A stretch of DNA of 64,000 bases from NCBI GenBank assembly GCA_016987375.1, contig PJRA01000428.1, forward strand, positions 446,661 through 510,660. Reading direction: 5' to 3'. The DNA is from Brachionus koreanus (Eukaryota; Rotifera; Eurotatoria; Ploima; Brachionidae). Made by a program: the position numbers and the translations under genes. The first letter of the stretch is position 1, and each line of letters opens with the position of its first letter. The notes below the pieces were generated by a model. It was not told where the DNA came from and did not search any database. It was given only the letters and a program-made list of their open reading frames with translations. Below, in pieces: positions 11,613 through 23,200 of the stretch.

Positions 11613-12313
11613 ATGACTGTAAAAATTTATGTTGGAAATATTCCGTCAGTTGCTCGTAATGCCGAGCTGAAAGAATTATTCGAAAAATTTGGCAAAGTAG
11701 CCGAATGTGACATATTGAAAGATTATGGCTTTGTCCATATGGAAGACACAAGCGATGCCAAGGCAGCAATAGCAGGATTGAACGACTCGCTTTGGAAAGG
11801 ATCCCGGATTCGAGTAGAAATATCGACAACACGGACTCAGAAAGGCGAGCCATCAGTACGCCGAAGATACCGTCCACCCCCCTCTGCGCGATATTCAGAT
11901 CGTCGAACTCCACCCCCTTACCATCGCGATTACTCACCCCCATATCGTGGCAGAGAACCCCGAGGACCACCATTTAGAGATTCAAGATATCCAGAGCCTT
12001 TTTTTAGGGGCTATGAACGATTCAGACCTTATCCTGATAGCCGAGGACGACCACTATCGCCACCACCAAGAGATCTTAGACCGCCTCCTTTCTACCGAGA
12101 TGATACGTATTCGCGTCGTCCTTTTTTAAGGCCCCCTTCGCCGCCTCCACCTCCAAAAGGATACTACAGAAGTAGATCTCGTTCACCACGAGTTAGCTCA
12201 AGGTAAAATAGTTTTTTTTTTTTTCAAAAATAAAAATTATTTAGAAATTATTTTTTAGAAATGAGAAACGTCGCTTTAGATCGCGCTCTTCTTCTCCGAG
12301 ATCAGGTCACTAA
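11613..12313 (+). CDS. RRM protein with Arg/Pro/Ser-rich tail (paralogue 2)
   Basis: Exons 11613-12202 and 12259-12313 give 214 residues; the intron is in the same place and phase as in the 4821 gene. The RRM (residues about 3-69, RNP2 K-I-Y-V-G-N-I, RNP1 K-D-Y-G-F-V-H-M) is almost the same protein as paralogue 1, while the Arg/Pro/Asp-rich tails have diverged. The C-terminus is S-R-S-R-S-P-R then a short R-S-R-S-S-S-P-R exon. An SR-like role in splicing or RNA binding is inferred. A 43-nt tract across RNP1 is identical to paralogue 1 at the DNA level although nearby synonymous sites differ. Confidence 0.88.
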
Positions 12314-12577
12314 GTTGTTTAATTTGTTTCTATAAAATAAATAGTAAAAAAATTTTTTTTTTGCATTTGTTAAAGTGTAATAATTAGTTTAAAAAAAATT
12401 GTTAATTTTAATTTTTGATTTTTTTCAATGTATCTCTAAGTAAATTTTTTCGCTTATTTTGACTGATACTTGGTCTAAAACCTCAAACAGCGTTGAAACT
12501 GGATTAAGTCAATTTTTTTTCAAGCAGTTTTTAATTTTTAATAAATAAGGATTGAATCCAAAAGAAAAAATAAAAAG

Positions 12578-12922
12578 ATGTCTCAAAATTTTAAATTTAT
12601 AATTTTTTTTGTCTTCGTTTTAACACTGTCTGGCTTGGATTCGATGCCGACAGAATATATGACTTTATCGGATATCGGAATAAGTCAAAATGGAAAATTA
12701 GGAGAAATTGATAAAGAACAATTTGAAACTCTAATTAATAAACTCAAAGAACAACATAATAAATATGAAATGTCATCAAAACTGAATGAGCACGACCTAA
12801 CATATAATCTTGAGAATTTTAAATTAAGCCTTACAGATCAATTTGGAAATATAGACAAAGATAACATCGCATATCAGATACCAAATGAAGATAGCTATAT
12901 TAAAACCAGTTTAAATGATTAA
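12578..12922 (+). CDS. Small secreted protein, unknown family
   Basis: A 114-residue single-exon frame. Residues about 5-22 form a strong signal peptide (F-I-I-F-F-V-F-V-L-T-L-S-G-L), likely cut before D-S-M-P. The mature chain is acidic, has no cysteine and is probably partly helical around K-E-Q-F-E-T-L-I-N-K-L-K-E-Q. It is convergent with the ANKS1-type gene, whose stop lies about 146 bp away. I do not recognise it. Start choice and signal peptide make it a believable gene; expression is not shown. Confidence 0.6.
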   Translation: MSQNFKFIIFFVFVLTLSGLDSMPTEYMTLSDIGISQNGKLGEIDKEQFETLINKLKEQHNKYEMSSKLNEHDLTYNLENFKLSLTDQFGNIDKDNIAYQIPNEDSYIKTSLND

Positions 12923-13068
12923 AATTACAAAAATAATCATCAAAAACATTTTTGAAAAGTTTTTTTTTTTTTAATCCTCTCCCCCAATAGTTCAAAATTA
13001 TTAAAAAAATTAAAATTAAATTTATTGAAAAATTTTTATTTAAATTAATTTACAAAAAAAATAAATTT

Positions 13069-16000
13069 TTAATTGAAGTTATTTTTACAAAATAGCTCAA
13101 AAGCTACATCAAAGGCTTGGCCAATCGTAAGTATAACCTGAGTTGACAAGTCTTTGTCTTTACACGAAAAAACATGACAATAATAATGAGAATTAGGATC
13201 AGTTTGAGTTGAAAAAGCAAAGTAGTTCAAATCATCTTGATCTTGACAAACATTGTTTATGTGTTTGATATCATAATTGAACAAAATTTCTTTTGTTTTA
13301 ACATTTAATAATTTAACTCCGTTAATTGAAACTCCAAGTTCGATTCTGGGTAATGCATAAGGCGTATTTTTTGAAGTATTCTAAAAATCAAAATGTAATT
13401 TAGTCAAAAAAATGTTAAAATAAAAAAAAATTTAATATTTGGGTTTTACATGGTCAAATACATGATCTATAGATCTGAATTTAAATATAGTAATTTTTCT
13501 TAAATTAAACAATTAAACTTTAGACACTGTAGCTTAGATCAAAATAATTTTTAGAAATTTATTAACACATTAACTATTTTTAAAATATAAAATTTAAATT
13601 TAAATTAAAATAAATAAAATTAATTTATTCCATTTTTAAATTCTTTTCGTGGTCTAAAATTTATTTTGAAATAAAATTAATTTTTCTAGAATAAATTTCT
13701 CGCCTTACTTTGAGGCCAATTCGATATTTTGTCTAATATAGAATGTTTGAAATTCACTTGTTTAAAAAAATTGAGTATAAATTTTAGAGAAGGTTAATGG
13801 TAGCTAATTGTTAATTAAGTTTAGAATATTTTAATGCCCTGATCAACTGTTAAGGAAGTCTCTTTTACCATAACTAACAAAAAGCCTGATTATCTTGAAA
13901 TCTAAATCAAATAATATCTAGTTGTAATATAGTTGCCGATATTACAGAAACCGTTAAAAGTTTTTGCGCTCAACTAAAAAAAATTGAAAATTTAAAAAAA
14001 CTAAATAAACATATTTCAAAATAACAAGAATGATCAAAGTTTTAGTCTAAATTACATACAAATAAATTACAATAAATTAATTTTTATTTCCAAAATTTAA
14101 TAATAAAGTTCCTCTTATTGATTTCAGTGTTCACTAAAAATATGAATACATATGACAAAAAAAAATTAAAAGTGAATTATTTTGATAAATAATATAAAAA
14201 ACTAGGTTTTGTGAAATTTGGTACAAATTAAACAATTAGAACAAAAAAAAATGCTTAAATATCTTATAACTTTTTTTTCGGAAGGCTCATAATTAGTTCT
14301 ATAAGTGCAACAAACTGCAACATACTNNNNNNNNNNNNNNNNNNNNNNNNNNGAATGTTGCACCATGTTGCATTTACATAACTTGCTTTTGTCTTTTGAA
14401 AGAAAAGTTATAAGAATTTTTAACATTTTGTTCTGTTCAATTGTACTAAATTTCACAAAACCAAAAAACTAAAATTTTTGCATCTTTGCTTTTTTTTTTA
14501 ATTTCAATAAATTGTATCTAAGGCTTGAAACCAAATAAATAAAGATCATTTTTTTTTTAAATTCTTCAAAGACCAAAATTTAAATAAAATTTGAATATAT
14601 TTGATTTCTTGGTTTCTTAGAGTTATAAAAAAAATACCTTTAGCCGATCAATAGTAGATTTAACAGGGTCTTCGCTGACTTTTGCTTTTGTAATCGCAGA
14701 AGAGCCCAAGTACTATAAAAAAATCATTAAACAATCATAAAATATTAATAAAATATTCTAATTTTTACATTCACGACAAAATTAAAACTTCCTTTGATTA
14801 AATTTTGCGGATCATTTTTCCATATAGCCTTGGGACATTTGTTTTCATTTGATTTGCTACTATTGAAAGAATTTTTACTACTTGATGAGCTTCGTTTTTT
14901 CTGAGATTCTCCTCGATTTTGCTTAATAACACTTGGATTTGAGTTCAACTCCATAAGAGAATTGCTGTAAATTTTTTCAAATTTGCTGTAGTGTTTTTTC
15001 TTCGATTCGCTTTCAGATGAAGAACAGTGTCGACTAGAACATGACAGAGGAGGTGAAGACGGCTCAGATGACTTTGAGGAGCTTGATGAGGACGAATATA
15101 TCAAATCTTCTGTTTTATAGCTCGAATAAATTGATTTTACCGGCTTGCTATCTGATTTGAACAAATCATCCTCATCTATGCAATCAATGTCAATGTCGTC
15201 TTGAACAGAATGTGTCACCATTGGTTTTTTGACTAAAGCTTCTTCTTCATTTTGAACCATCAATTTAATTGAATTAATTATTCGCTTTCTGTGACCAAGA
15301 AGAGGCACTTGAATTATCTTTGAAAAAAAATTATTTCTATATCAACTGAATTTTTAAAATGGAAAAAAGCTTTCCTATTCGCAAGATGAGCCAAAATTGT
15401 GACTTGTTTGAGTATAAAAAGAACAAATCCAATCTAGCTCCTAATGAAGACTTGCTCAAGCTATACATGAACGATCTGAACAAGATCTACAATCAATCAT
15501 TTAGTACAAATGCAATTGCTGATATCTTAATAAGTAACAGTTCAAATAGAACAAGTCAACCAATTCCAAATAAATTCAAGTTATGCAAAGAAAAAGCTTT
15601 TGATTATCTTCAAAAATCGGAACAGATTAATTCCTATTTAGAAATAATGGCGTTTGGAGCTCAATCCAAGTACATATCAGAAAAAGAGATCAAAAATTTG
15701 GTTGATAATCAACACGTTAAAGTTCATACTGAATTTACCAACTTAGTCAATTTGTACAAAAAATTTGAGATAAATTTTGCTGAGTCTCAACTTGGAAGAT
15801 TGGAAAATTTTGTTAGTTTTGGATTTGCTGAACTCAAATCAAGCATAAATCAAATTTTAGATTTTTTGTCAAATTCAGACAATCAAATAACAGAAAATAA
15901 TTGCTGTAAAAATTTGATGATCTATGGTCCACCAGATTCGTCCATTAATTTATTTCTTGAGTCAATTTTAAAAACTAGGCTAAAACATATAGCAAACAAA

Positions 16001-19000
16001 AAAGAAAATTGTGAATCCTATATAAAAATTTTAAAAATAAATTTTGAATTATTGATAAACCAAATGGAATCGGTTGATTTAGACTTCATTGAAAATTTGA
16101 TCAGCTCTTTGATATTATACAAAATAAAGCATAGAGTAAATGTTTTTCTTATTTTGGAAAATATTGAGTTCTTATTCGAGGCAGAAATTTTCAAAGCGCA
16201 TAGAATCCGTTTTCTTGGAGACTTGCTGTACGAATTGGGAATACAAGACAAAAAACTTGACAGCATTCAATCCAATAGACTGTTTTTTACCATATTATCT
16301 GAGAGGCCTTGGTCATTGCCTTCGGCTCTGATTCAACAATTTGGCAAAAAAGTTTTCTGCGGCATTGCAAGTGCTCAAGATGTTAAAATAATATGCAAAC
16401 ATGGTGTCAAAAATTTAGAAAAAAAACTTAAAAAAAATTGGCTGTTTGAGAATTTCGAAGATTTTAGCAGAAAAGAAAATCTACTTGAGCTTACATGTAG
16501 AGCTGCAGAGCCTTTTGTTTTGACTGAAAAGTTATTAAAAGAGCTTTTTCCTCTTTTGAGCGACTTTTTAACTCAAATTGTGGAACAAATGTTGAATAAA
16601 AATTTGGATAAAAAAGAATTGAATTTAGATGCTTTTAATTCTTATCGAAAACAAACTGAGATATCAAGTTGGTTCAAGGAAAAGACAAGTATGCGTTTTG
16701 CTGCCAAATTTAGCCTTAGAAAATACAGCTTGGTAAATAGAAAAAAATCTTCAATAGTTCAAACGAAAAAAGATGAAATGTTCGAAATGTTGAAGTATGA
16801 TTTATGGAACTCGGAGTCAAATTTGATCAGAAATAAGATATTTGAATTTTGTCTAAGCTATTTTGAAAATAATCAAATATCTCATGATTTAGAAAATATG
16901 TATAAACAATTTCAAATTAGATATAAGCATTATTAACTTACAGTCGAAAGCTCAATTTCCCATAAATTCTTAACCATTTCCATCCCAGTTATTTTGTTTC
17001 TTGTAAAATTTTCTATGTATTCATTTAGGTTTAAATAGTTAAGCCATTCGCTTATACTGCTGAATTGTAACTTTTCATTTGCTAAAAAATATGAAAAATA
17101 AAATAAAGTTAAATGGTTTTTTATTTAGAAAAAAAAGCTCCGTGACGGGGAATTGAACCCCGGTCTCCCGCGTGACAGGCGGGGATACTCACCACTATAC
17201 TATCACGGATTTTAGTTAAAACTATTTTATTAAAATATTTTAACATTAAATAGTATTAATAATAACATATATAAAAAAATTGCGCGTTAATTTCTCTTAA
17301 AATTTTGATTAAATTTTTTCAATAAAGAATAAGAATTTTAGAGCTTGATTTTAAACTTAGATTAATTTAAAAAAATTGAGACATTTGACAAAAATATTCA
17401 ATTGAATTATTTCAGAATATTTTTTTTGAAAATTCACCTTACTAAATGAATAAAAGTTTTAAAAACGAAAAATAAATGAGTTTTTTCAGAGGCTTTTATC
17501 AAATAGACTAAGATAGATCGTTGGAATGACTTTTGAAATCATGCCATTAAACGTTTACTAATGAACTAACAAAAAAAGAAAAATTTCCTAGAATGAAAGA
17601 AAAAAAGCGCAACCCTATTCAACTTTTATATTTAAATTAAAAAAAAAAAGATTCGTGTAGATTGATTGATTTTGTTATGTTTGGTATGGAAAAAAATAGG
17701 GTGTTACATTTTTCAAAAACGGGGTATTTTTTAGCATGAAATAATGAGCTTATAGAAAATATACTATTGTTTGCTCTTTCTATTTTTTGTCATGTTAAGT
17801 CTCAAAGTCAAAAAAAAAACACTTCGATATTTTCCTAAAAATATCTTTAAATAAAAATTTTGTTTTAATTTTAATTTTTTTATCTCTCAGCGTAACCTAT
17901 GTTTTTAACATTTTAAGTGTACAGCGATTGTATTGACGGCTTGTACATCTGGTTTTAGAACTTATAAAAACAAAATTTTATGCTTTAGGTAATTATTGTT
18001 TGAATAAGATATTGACTTTAAATAATAAAATTAAATATGACAAATGCATCTTAAAGATTTTTTAGATTTTTTTGATTTTTTTCTATGGTATTTTGATTTA
18101 AATCAAAATTGATTTCTTCAAATCTAATTAAAAAATTAAAAATCTGAAAATTGATGATCAATCTACACCAAGATGTCTAAAATCACTTCAACTCAAAAAG
18201 TTTTTTTTTGTTAAAAGTAAATAAAAAATTTAAAAATTAATCTTAATAATTTTAATGTAACATGTTTTGTATGTTATGGGGATTTTAAATATAGAATTTA
18301 TTTTTGAAATTTTTATTTTAAAAATATTCATATGAAAGATAGATATCTTCATTTTATTACTTAATTGGAATAGATTTAATTTAAAAATTAAATCTCATGA
18401 TGTAATTCATTTTAGATTGTAATTAATTAAGACTGTCATTTTTATTAAAGTTTATTATTGCAAAAATAAACAATAATAAAAGTAAGCTCGATACGTTTAA
18501 AAAATTGATTTTATCAATGGGATGAAAAAATTTTGTCATTAAATTATGAAAAACTTGTTAAATTAAAATTATAATAAAGCTTTTTAAATTGAAATGTATT
18601 TTTATATTGATCATAAACTTCAAGATGCCTTTAATCATACTATAAGATTAATATTTGGAAGCCTAAAACGATTTTTCTCTATAATCTCAAAAAATTTAAA
18701 TTTTCTCATTCTTTTAGCAAATTTGAATAAAATTATTATTACAACATTTTCCAAAAATAATAAAATTATTTTCTATGTTAAATTGCTAATCAAATTTAAT
18801 CTTGTTTAAAAAAATATTTATAAAAAATACTTCCTTTTTTGGCATAATATGAAAAAAAATGATTTTCTTTATAAAAATATTGTTTTTTTTTTTAATTTTT
18901 TTTCTAAATAACCATTTTTCTTGATTATTTTAAAACTGATTTTTCCCAGGTCTTAAATTTAAGCATTTAATTTGAGTTTATCCATGCGTTTTGATAAAAG

Positions 19001-20221
19001 TAAATATATTGAAAAAATGTTTTTTTTTTAATATTCATTAATAAATTTTATCTCTTATATTATTTTTTAAATAATTTACTTACCAATTCTATTAATCTTA
19101 GATGGTAACTTCTTTATTTCATTTAAAATTTTAAATATATCATTGTAATCTTCGATGGCTATTTGTATCAAATCTTGTAAGGTCAAAACATTATTCTAAA
19201 ATTAAAAAAAAATATATATATTCAAAATATTTAAAATTTTTGCTTGTTTTACCAAAAAAGCCAAGTCGTCATAACCGTTGGTTAGAAATTTAAATTCATA
19301 TTTTGATAAATTTAATTTAGCCAAGTATTCGCTTAATTCAAAATACTTGAATTTTTTCATATTTAAATGAAACGAACTAACTTCGAATGACTCGTTCTTA
19401 TTGGCATTTCCCAGCATTTTTTTTACATATTTTGATTTTGAATTAGATCTATTTATTGAGTTAAATGATAAACTGTTTATTTGATTGTCATTCATTTTCA
19501 AATTATGTTCACTCATTGCCCTATTGCTTTGACTAGATTTATCTCGTTGAAGCTTTTTTTGATAGTCCAATCTAGACAAGGTATCACCATTACAAGATGT
19601 TGAGTTTGTTTGCACTACATCGTTTAAAAGCGTTTCCAAAGAGGCGAATATTTTGCTTATTTGATCCCATTCTTGAATCACATCATTCGATTTAGCTTTA
19701 TCAATTTTCTTTGTACTAGTTGAGCTATTCTGAGCTGGCATTATTAGTCGTGTAGTTGACTTAGGACAGGTTGTGCTTTCTTTTCGCTCTTCTTTTTTGT
19801 TAAGGTACAAATTTGAATCACCCTTGGAGCGATCAATCTTCACAAAAGAATATGGTAAAGGAGGTAGTGGAGGCAGAGATGATGGTTTGGGTGCTTTCTT
19901 GCGTGACACAATTGGTAAATTTTTTTTCATGAATTTTCTTGGCACCCTATGAGTCAAATCGATTAAATCTTCAAAATCATCTTTTTCAATTTTGGATGAA
20001 GAATCCGAATTCAGGTTATTTTCTGACTCGGAACTGTTAGTATCACTAGTGTCATCTTTTAAATGATTGTCATAAATAGACTTTCGATTATTTGCCATTT
20101 TGAATTCATCAAGTGAACTTGTTTTGAATCCTGACGCAAATTCATTGTCTAATTTTGTCGAGGATGCTGTCAATTCATTCTGGGTTGTTTCATGCTTCAT
20201 TGTGTTCTCGACTCGAGTCAT
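13069..20221 (-). CDS. ANKS1: ANKS1-type scaffold: two SAM domains and a PTB domain, no ankyrin repeats
   Basis: Six exons on the minus strand: 19253-20221, 19084-19195, 16942-17081, 14769-15317, 14638-14712 and 13069-13380. All are GT-AG and phases agree; the product is 718 residues. Residues 1-290 are Ser/Asn-rich and disordered with a Pro-rich patch (P-P-L-P-P-L-P). SAM1 is about 297-360 (F-L-T-N-G-Y-D-D-L), SAM2 about 366-430 (ending P-L-L-G-H-R-K-R-I-I), then a Ser-rich linker, then the PTB at about 574-718 (N-Y-L-G-S, H-Y-Y-C-H-V-F, L-T-I-G-Q-A-F-D-V-A). This order and these motifs match ANKS1A/ANKS1B (Odin/AIDA-1), adaptors of receptor tyrosine kinase and synaptic signalling. The ankyrin repeats of the long forms are absent from this frame and I found none upstream. 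Introns hold an opposite-strand AAA-like gene (15318-16941), a tRNA-Asp (17082-19083) and a hairpin MITE (13381-14637). Confidence 0.88.
14196..14471. mobile_element. Hairpin MITE, copy 1, with 9-bp target-site duplication and unresolved loop
   Basis: The element spans 14205-14462. Two arms of about 110-120 bp are inverted copies: the left starts GGTTTTGTGAAATTTGGTAC, and the right ends with its near-complement. The loop is a run of N at 14327-14352. Direct copies of AAAAAACTA flank it at 14196-14204 and 14463-14471. It has no coding capacity. Long terminal inverted repeats plus a 9-bp duplication are typical of Mutator-like non-autonomous elements; that class is an inference. It lies inside an intron of the ANKS1-type gene. 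A second copy is at 31211-31477. Confidence 0.88.
15359..16936 (+). CDS. AAA-ATPase-like protein of the VPS4/katanin clade with degenerate active site, nested in an intron
   Basis: A single-exon, 525-residue protein. The AAA core runs from about 155 to 350. The Walker A position reads G-P-P-D-S-S-I-N instead of G-P-P-G-T-G-K-T, so the phosphate-binding Lys is gone. Walker B reads F-L-I-L-E-N-I-E-F-L instead of the usual I-I-F-I-D-E-I-D. The sensor-1 segment reads I-L-S-E-R-P-W-S-L-P where the family has A-T-N-x-P-W-x-L-D, and the Arg-finger R-R-F reads Q-Q-F. The overall order and the P-W-x-L...F-x-K-(K/R)-(I/V) signature still mark the VPS4/katanin/spastin clade. A short stretch A-F-D-Y-L-Q-K-S-E-Q-I at about 80-90 recalls the last MIT helix, weakly. 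It probably does not hydrolyse ATP. Its frame fills an ANKS1 intron on the opposite strand, and its stop codon touches that intron's donor site. Confidence 0.75.
   Translation: MEKSFPIRKMSQNCDLFEYKKNKSNLAPNEDLLKLYMNDLNKIYNQSFSTNAIADILISNSSNRTSQPIPNKFKLCKEKAFDYLQKSEQINSYLEIMAFGAQSKYISEKEIKNLVDNQHVKVHTEFTNLVNLYKKFEINFAESQLGRLENFVSFGFAELKSSINQILDFLSNSDNQITENNCCKNLMIYGPPDSSINLFLESILKTRLKHIANKKENCESYIKILKINFELLINQMESVDLDFIENLISSLILYKIKHRVNVFLILENIEFLFEAEIFKAHRIRFLGDLLYELGIQDKKLDSIQSNRLFFTILSERPWSLPSALIQQFGKKVFCGIASAQDVKIICKHGVKNLEKKLKKNWLFENFEDFSRKENLLELTCRAAEPFVLTEKLLKELFPLLSDFLTQIVEQMLNKNLDKKELNLDAFNSYRKQTEISSWFKEKTSMRFAAKFSLRKYSLVNRKKSSIVQTKKDEMFEMLKYDLWNSESNLIRNKIFEFCLSYFENNQISHDLENMYKQFQIRYKHY
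17138..17209 (-). tRNA. tRNA-Asp (GTC)
   Basis: 72 nt on the minus strand with full cloverleaf: 7-bp acceptor stem TCCGTGA/TCACGGA, discriminator G, D-loop A-box (ATAGTATAGTGGTGAGTAT), anticodon loop CCTGTCACG giving GTC, and T-arm GGGGTTCAATTCCCC with the B-box. It lacks an intron and CCA, as expected for a nuclear eukaryotic gene. It lies inside an intron of the ANKS1-type gene on the same strand, 57 bp upstream of the third exon; transcription by Pol III would be independent of the host gene. Confidence 0.97.
17210..19083. other. Rest of ANKS1 intron 2, no other feature
   Basis: About 1.9 kb of AT-rich intronic DNA between the tRNA-Asp gene and the SAM1 exon. Short frames here are low complexity and not credible. 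Confidence 0.5.
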
Positions 20222-23200
20222 TCAAATTTTTTTTCTTTTAATAAAAAAAATATTTGATTTATTTTTTTTCTTAATTGTTATATAATCTAAAAACAAAAAT
20301 TCAAAATTCAACATTTGATCAAAATGCTAAGTGCTTAGTGATACTCAATTTTAAAGCCTTCGTAGCAAACAGATTTGTTTATTTAAATTTAATATAATTC
20401 AGGTGTGGCTGAAAATTCAAAATTTTCTTTGTTTTACTTAAAAACAGTTTTTTACAAACTGAAGGCTTCTTAAAAAAATAAGGATAAGTTTATTTCTTAT
20501 TTGTTGTTTTTTTTTTAAATCCTATATCGACATAATGTTAAAACTTAAATGAAATCTAACTTGATTTTTTAAGGTCTCAAATAATTTTTTCCTAAGCTTT
20601 TAAATTTTTTTTTAATGAATTATTTTTCCGATTTATGATAAACATTTGGTTTTCTCCAATTTAAAAATAAATACTATTTGTTCGATTAGTTTGATAAATA
20701 GAGAAAATTTAATAGTCTAAAATAAAAAAATTATATTTATTATTTTAGTCTAATATTTTTTCTTTATGGGAAAAATTAGGATTAAAAAAAAACAAAAAGA
20801 AATATCTTAAAACGAACTTCTTTTTTTTATTTAGTTTTTTTTTTTTAAAAGTTAAGGGATATTTTTTTGCAAGTGAAATAAACAATAGAGAAGTTTTTAA
20901 TCGAAATAAAATTGTGCGTAAATTATTTTTAAGTTTACCTGACAATAAACGAATAATTAAAAGTGAAATTTGAGCAAAAATAAGAAATAAAGTTAGTTGC
21001 GGGTTTTCGGGTTCTTGGTGAGACACTTGCGTAAGTTTCCTACTAAAAATCAAAACTGTTCAAGCAGAATGCAAAATAAAATTTCATAAAGCTCAATCTA
21101 GCTGGGTCAATAACTAAATGATTAAGATTTATTAGTCTTGTCGGCAGATAATGACTTAAAGATGACTGATTTTGGTCTAAATCAAAAACCGATCAGAATT
21201 TAATTAAACTTTTTTTTTCATTAATTTGACAGATTTAAATAGAAAGTTGATCAAAAGCTCTATTTTTCGTCATTATTTTTACTTTTTTGAATAAACAAAA
21301 TAGAAAAATAATAACACTTGATTATGGGTTAGCCTCAAGTAGAGTCTATGACTCTATGTTGGTAAACGAGCATAGCATAGTTACATAAGCAAATAATCAC
21401 TTATTTGAAAACATTTATTTTGTCGATTGACTTATTGACAAACAACTCAAGGGTAATGAATTTTGTAGAGTTGGAAAAATCTCTTCAAAATGCTCTGTAA
21501 TCCCGTAGCTTTTCCATCATTAGATTGTCTGACTTTTATTTTTTTCATTTAAATAAATAAATTGTATACAAGCACTCATTTTTTCTTCCCAATGACTATT
21601 TTAGTAACAAGACACTTAATGATATTTTTTACCTTTTATGAAAAATTAACTATCGATACTAATTGCTCATTAAAAATATATAAAATTGCCAATTTTTTCG
21701 CAAATTATTTTCAAATTTAACACAAAACCTAGCTATTTTGATAATACAAATATTGAAAAATTAACTAACATTTACACACCATTTTGAGTTTGTTTTTCTT
21801 AGCTAAAGATATTAACCCAGTTTATATAGTCACTTTTTTGTCCTCTACTAACTGCTGTAAACTATCATTTAGTCTCAGTGAAAAATAAAAAGAGCACAGA
21901 TATTACGCTTCAAAAAAACAAAAAAAAAACAAAATCCTTTTTAAATTTTTGTCAAGCTTTGGGCTAGATTCCATTTTCTCTGAATAATATGTCATCTATG
22001 CGGTTGATTTTGCAAAAATTAAGCATGCTCAATGGTTCAAGAAATTTTATTGTTAAAAAACAAAATTTTGAATTTTTGAATCAGCGGTCAGAACTGAAAA
22101 ATAAGAGCTGAAATTTTTAATTAATAAATTTAATTAAAATTTTAAAGAATCTAAAAAAGAACAAATATTTTAAGAGAAATTTAGGAAGCCATTTTAAGTT
22201 GGTTGATTAAAAAAAACGCCAAACCCATTTTTACATACTTTATTTTATTTTGTCTATGTTTATTTGGACACTAATATCTCATGAGTAAAGTGTTGTTTTT
22301 TTAATTTAATTAAGAAAAAAATTTCTAAGCATTGCCTAAATACAAATTTTAAAAGCATGTTATTTTTAGGAAAAGATACTTAATCGCAGTTTGATGCAAA
22401 GTGCGTCTAACATATAAGACTTCTTAAAAGTATAAAAAAAAATCGGTTTTAAAAATGCTCTTTCATTTTTTGATTGATTATCTTTTGAGAGACATATGCA
22501 AATTGTATCAAGCTAGTTTTATTTTTAAAAATACTTAAAAGATTTTCACAATATCAATAGAAATTCAAATGAATTTTCATCATATAATACATAAGATTTC
22601 TACGATTCACATATGGTTTTAGCTAGCAAGAGTTGTTTTCTAATTTGTTTTTAAATAAAACATAATAAAAAATCGTTACTATCTTTTCATTAGATAAGAA
22701 CCACTCTGGTTTTGAGAAATTTTCGTTTTAATTATTTTTTCGTTTCAATCAAATGATCTGAATTATTTGGTGAAAAGTTAAGAATTAAGTTTTAAAAATA
22801 TTGATCTTTGATTAGAATAACTTAACACAACAAAAAAATTTCTATTTTTATTTAATATTTTTAAATTACCAATAAATTATAATTCAATAATACGAAAAAA
22901 AACATACTTAATTTAAAATCTAATTTTTCACAAATACATATTTTTTTGAATAAAAAAAAAAACTTTTTTCTTGTTTGTCAATATAGAAAAATATATTTGA
23001 CCCGAATTAAAAAAAAAAAATTTTTTTGCATGCATTAAGTAAAAAATTAAATCTATTTAGCTATTTTCATAGCCTTTGAGCGTTTAGAAAAAAAATCAAA
23101 ACTTAATTAAATAAACAACTACTCGGGAAATTAAAATTTGCTTTTCAATAGTTTGTTAATCGATAAAATATCAGTTTTAATTAAAGAACAAAGTCTAAAG

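Noticed and set aside
11584..11973. 129-residue minus frame over the second RRM gene
   Set aside because: Shadow of the well-supported plus-strand coding sequence.
15359..16936. ORC4 (origin recognition complex) as the identity of the nested AAA gene
   Set aside because: Length and AAA fold are compatible, but the P-W-x-L...F-x-K-(K/R) block after the sensor-1 position is a VPS4/katanin-clade signature, and ORC4 landmarks are missing.
18594..18809. 71-residue plus frame inside an ANKS1 intron
   Set aside because: Low complexity and no supporting feature.
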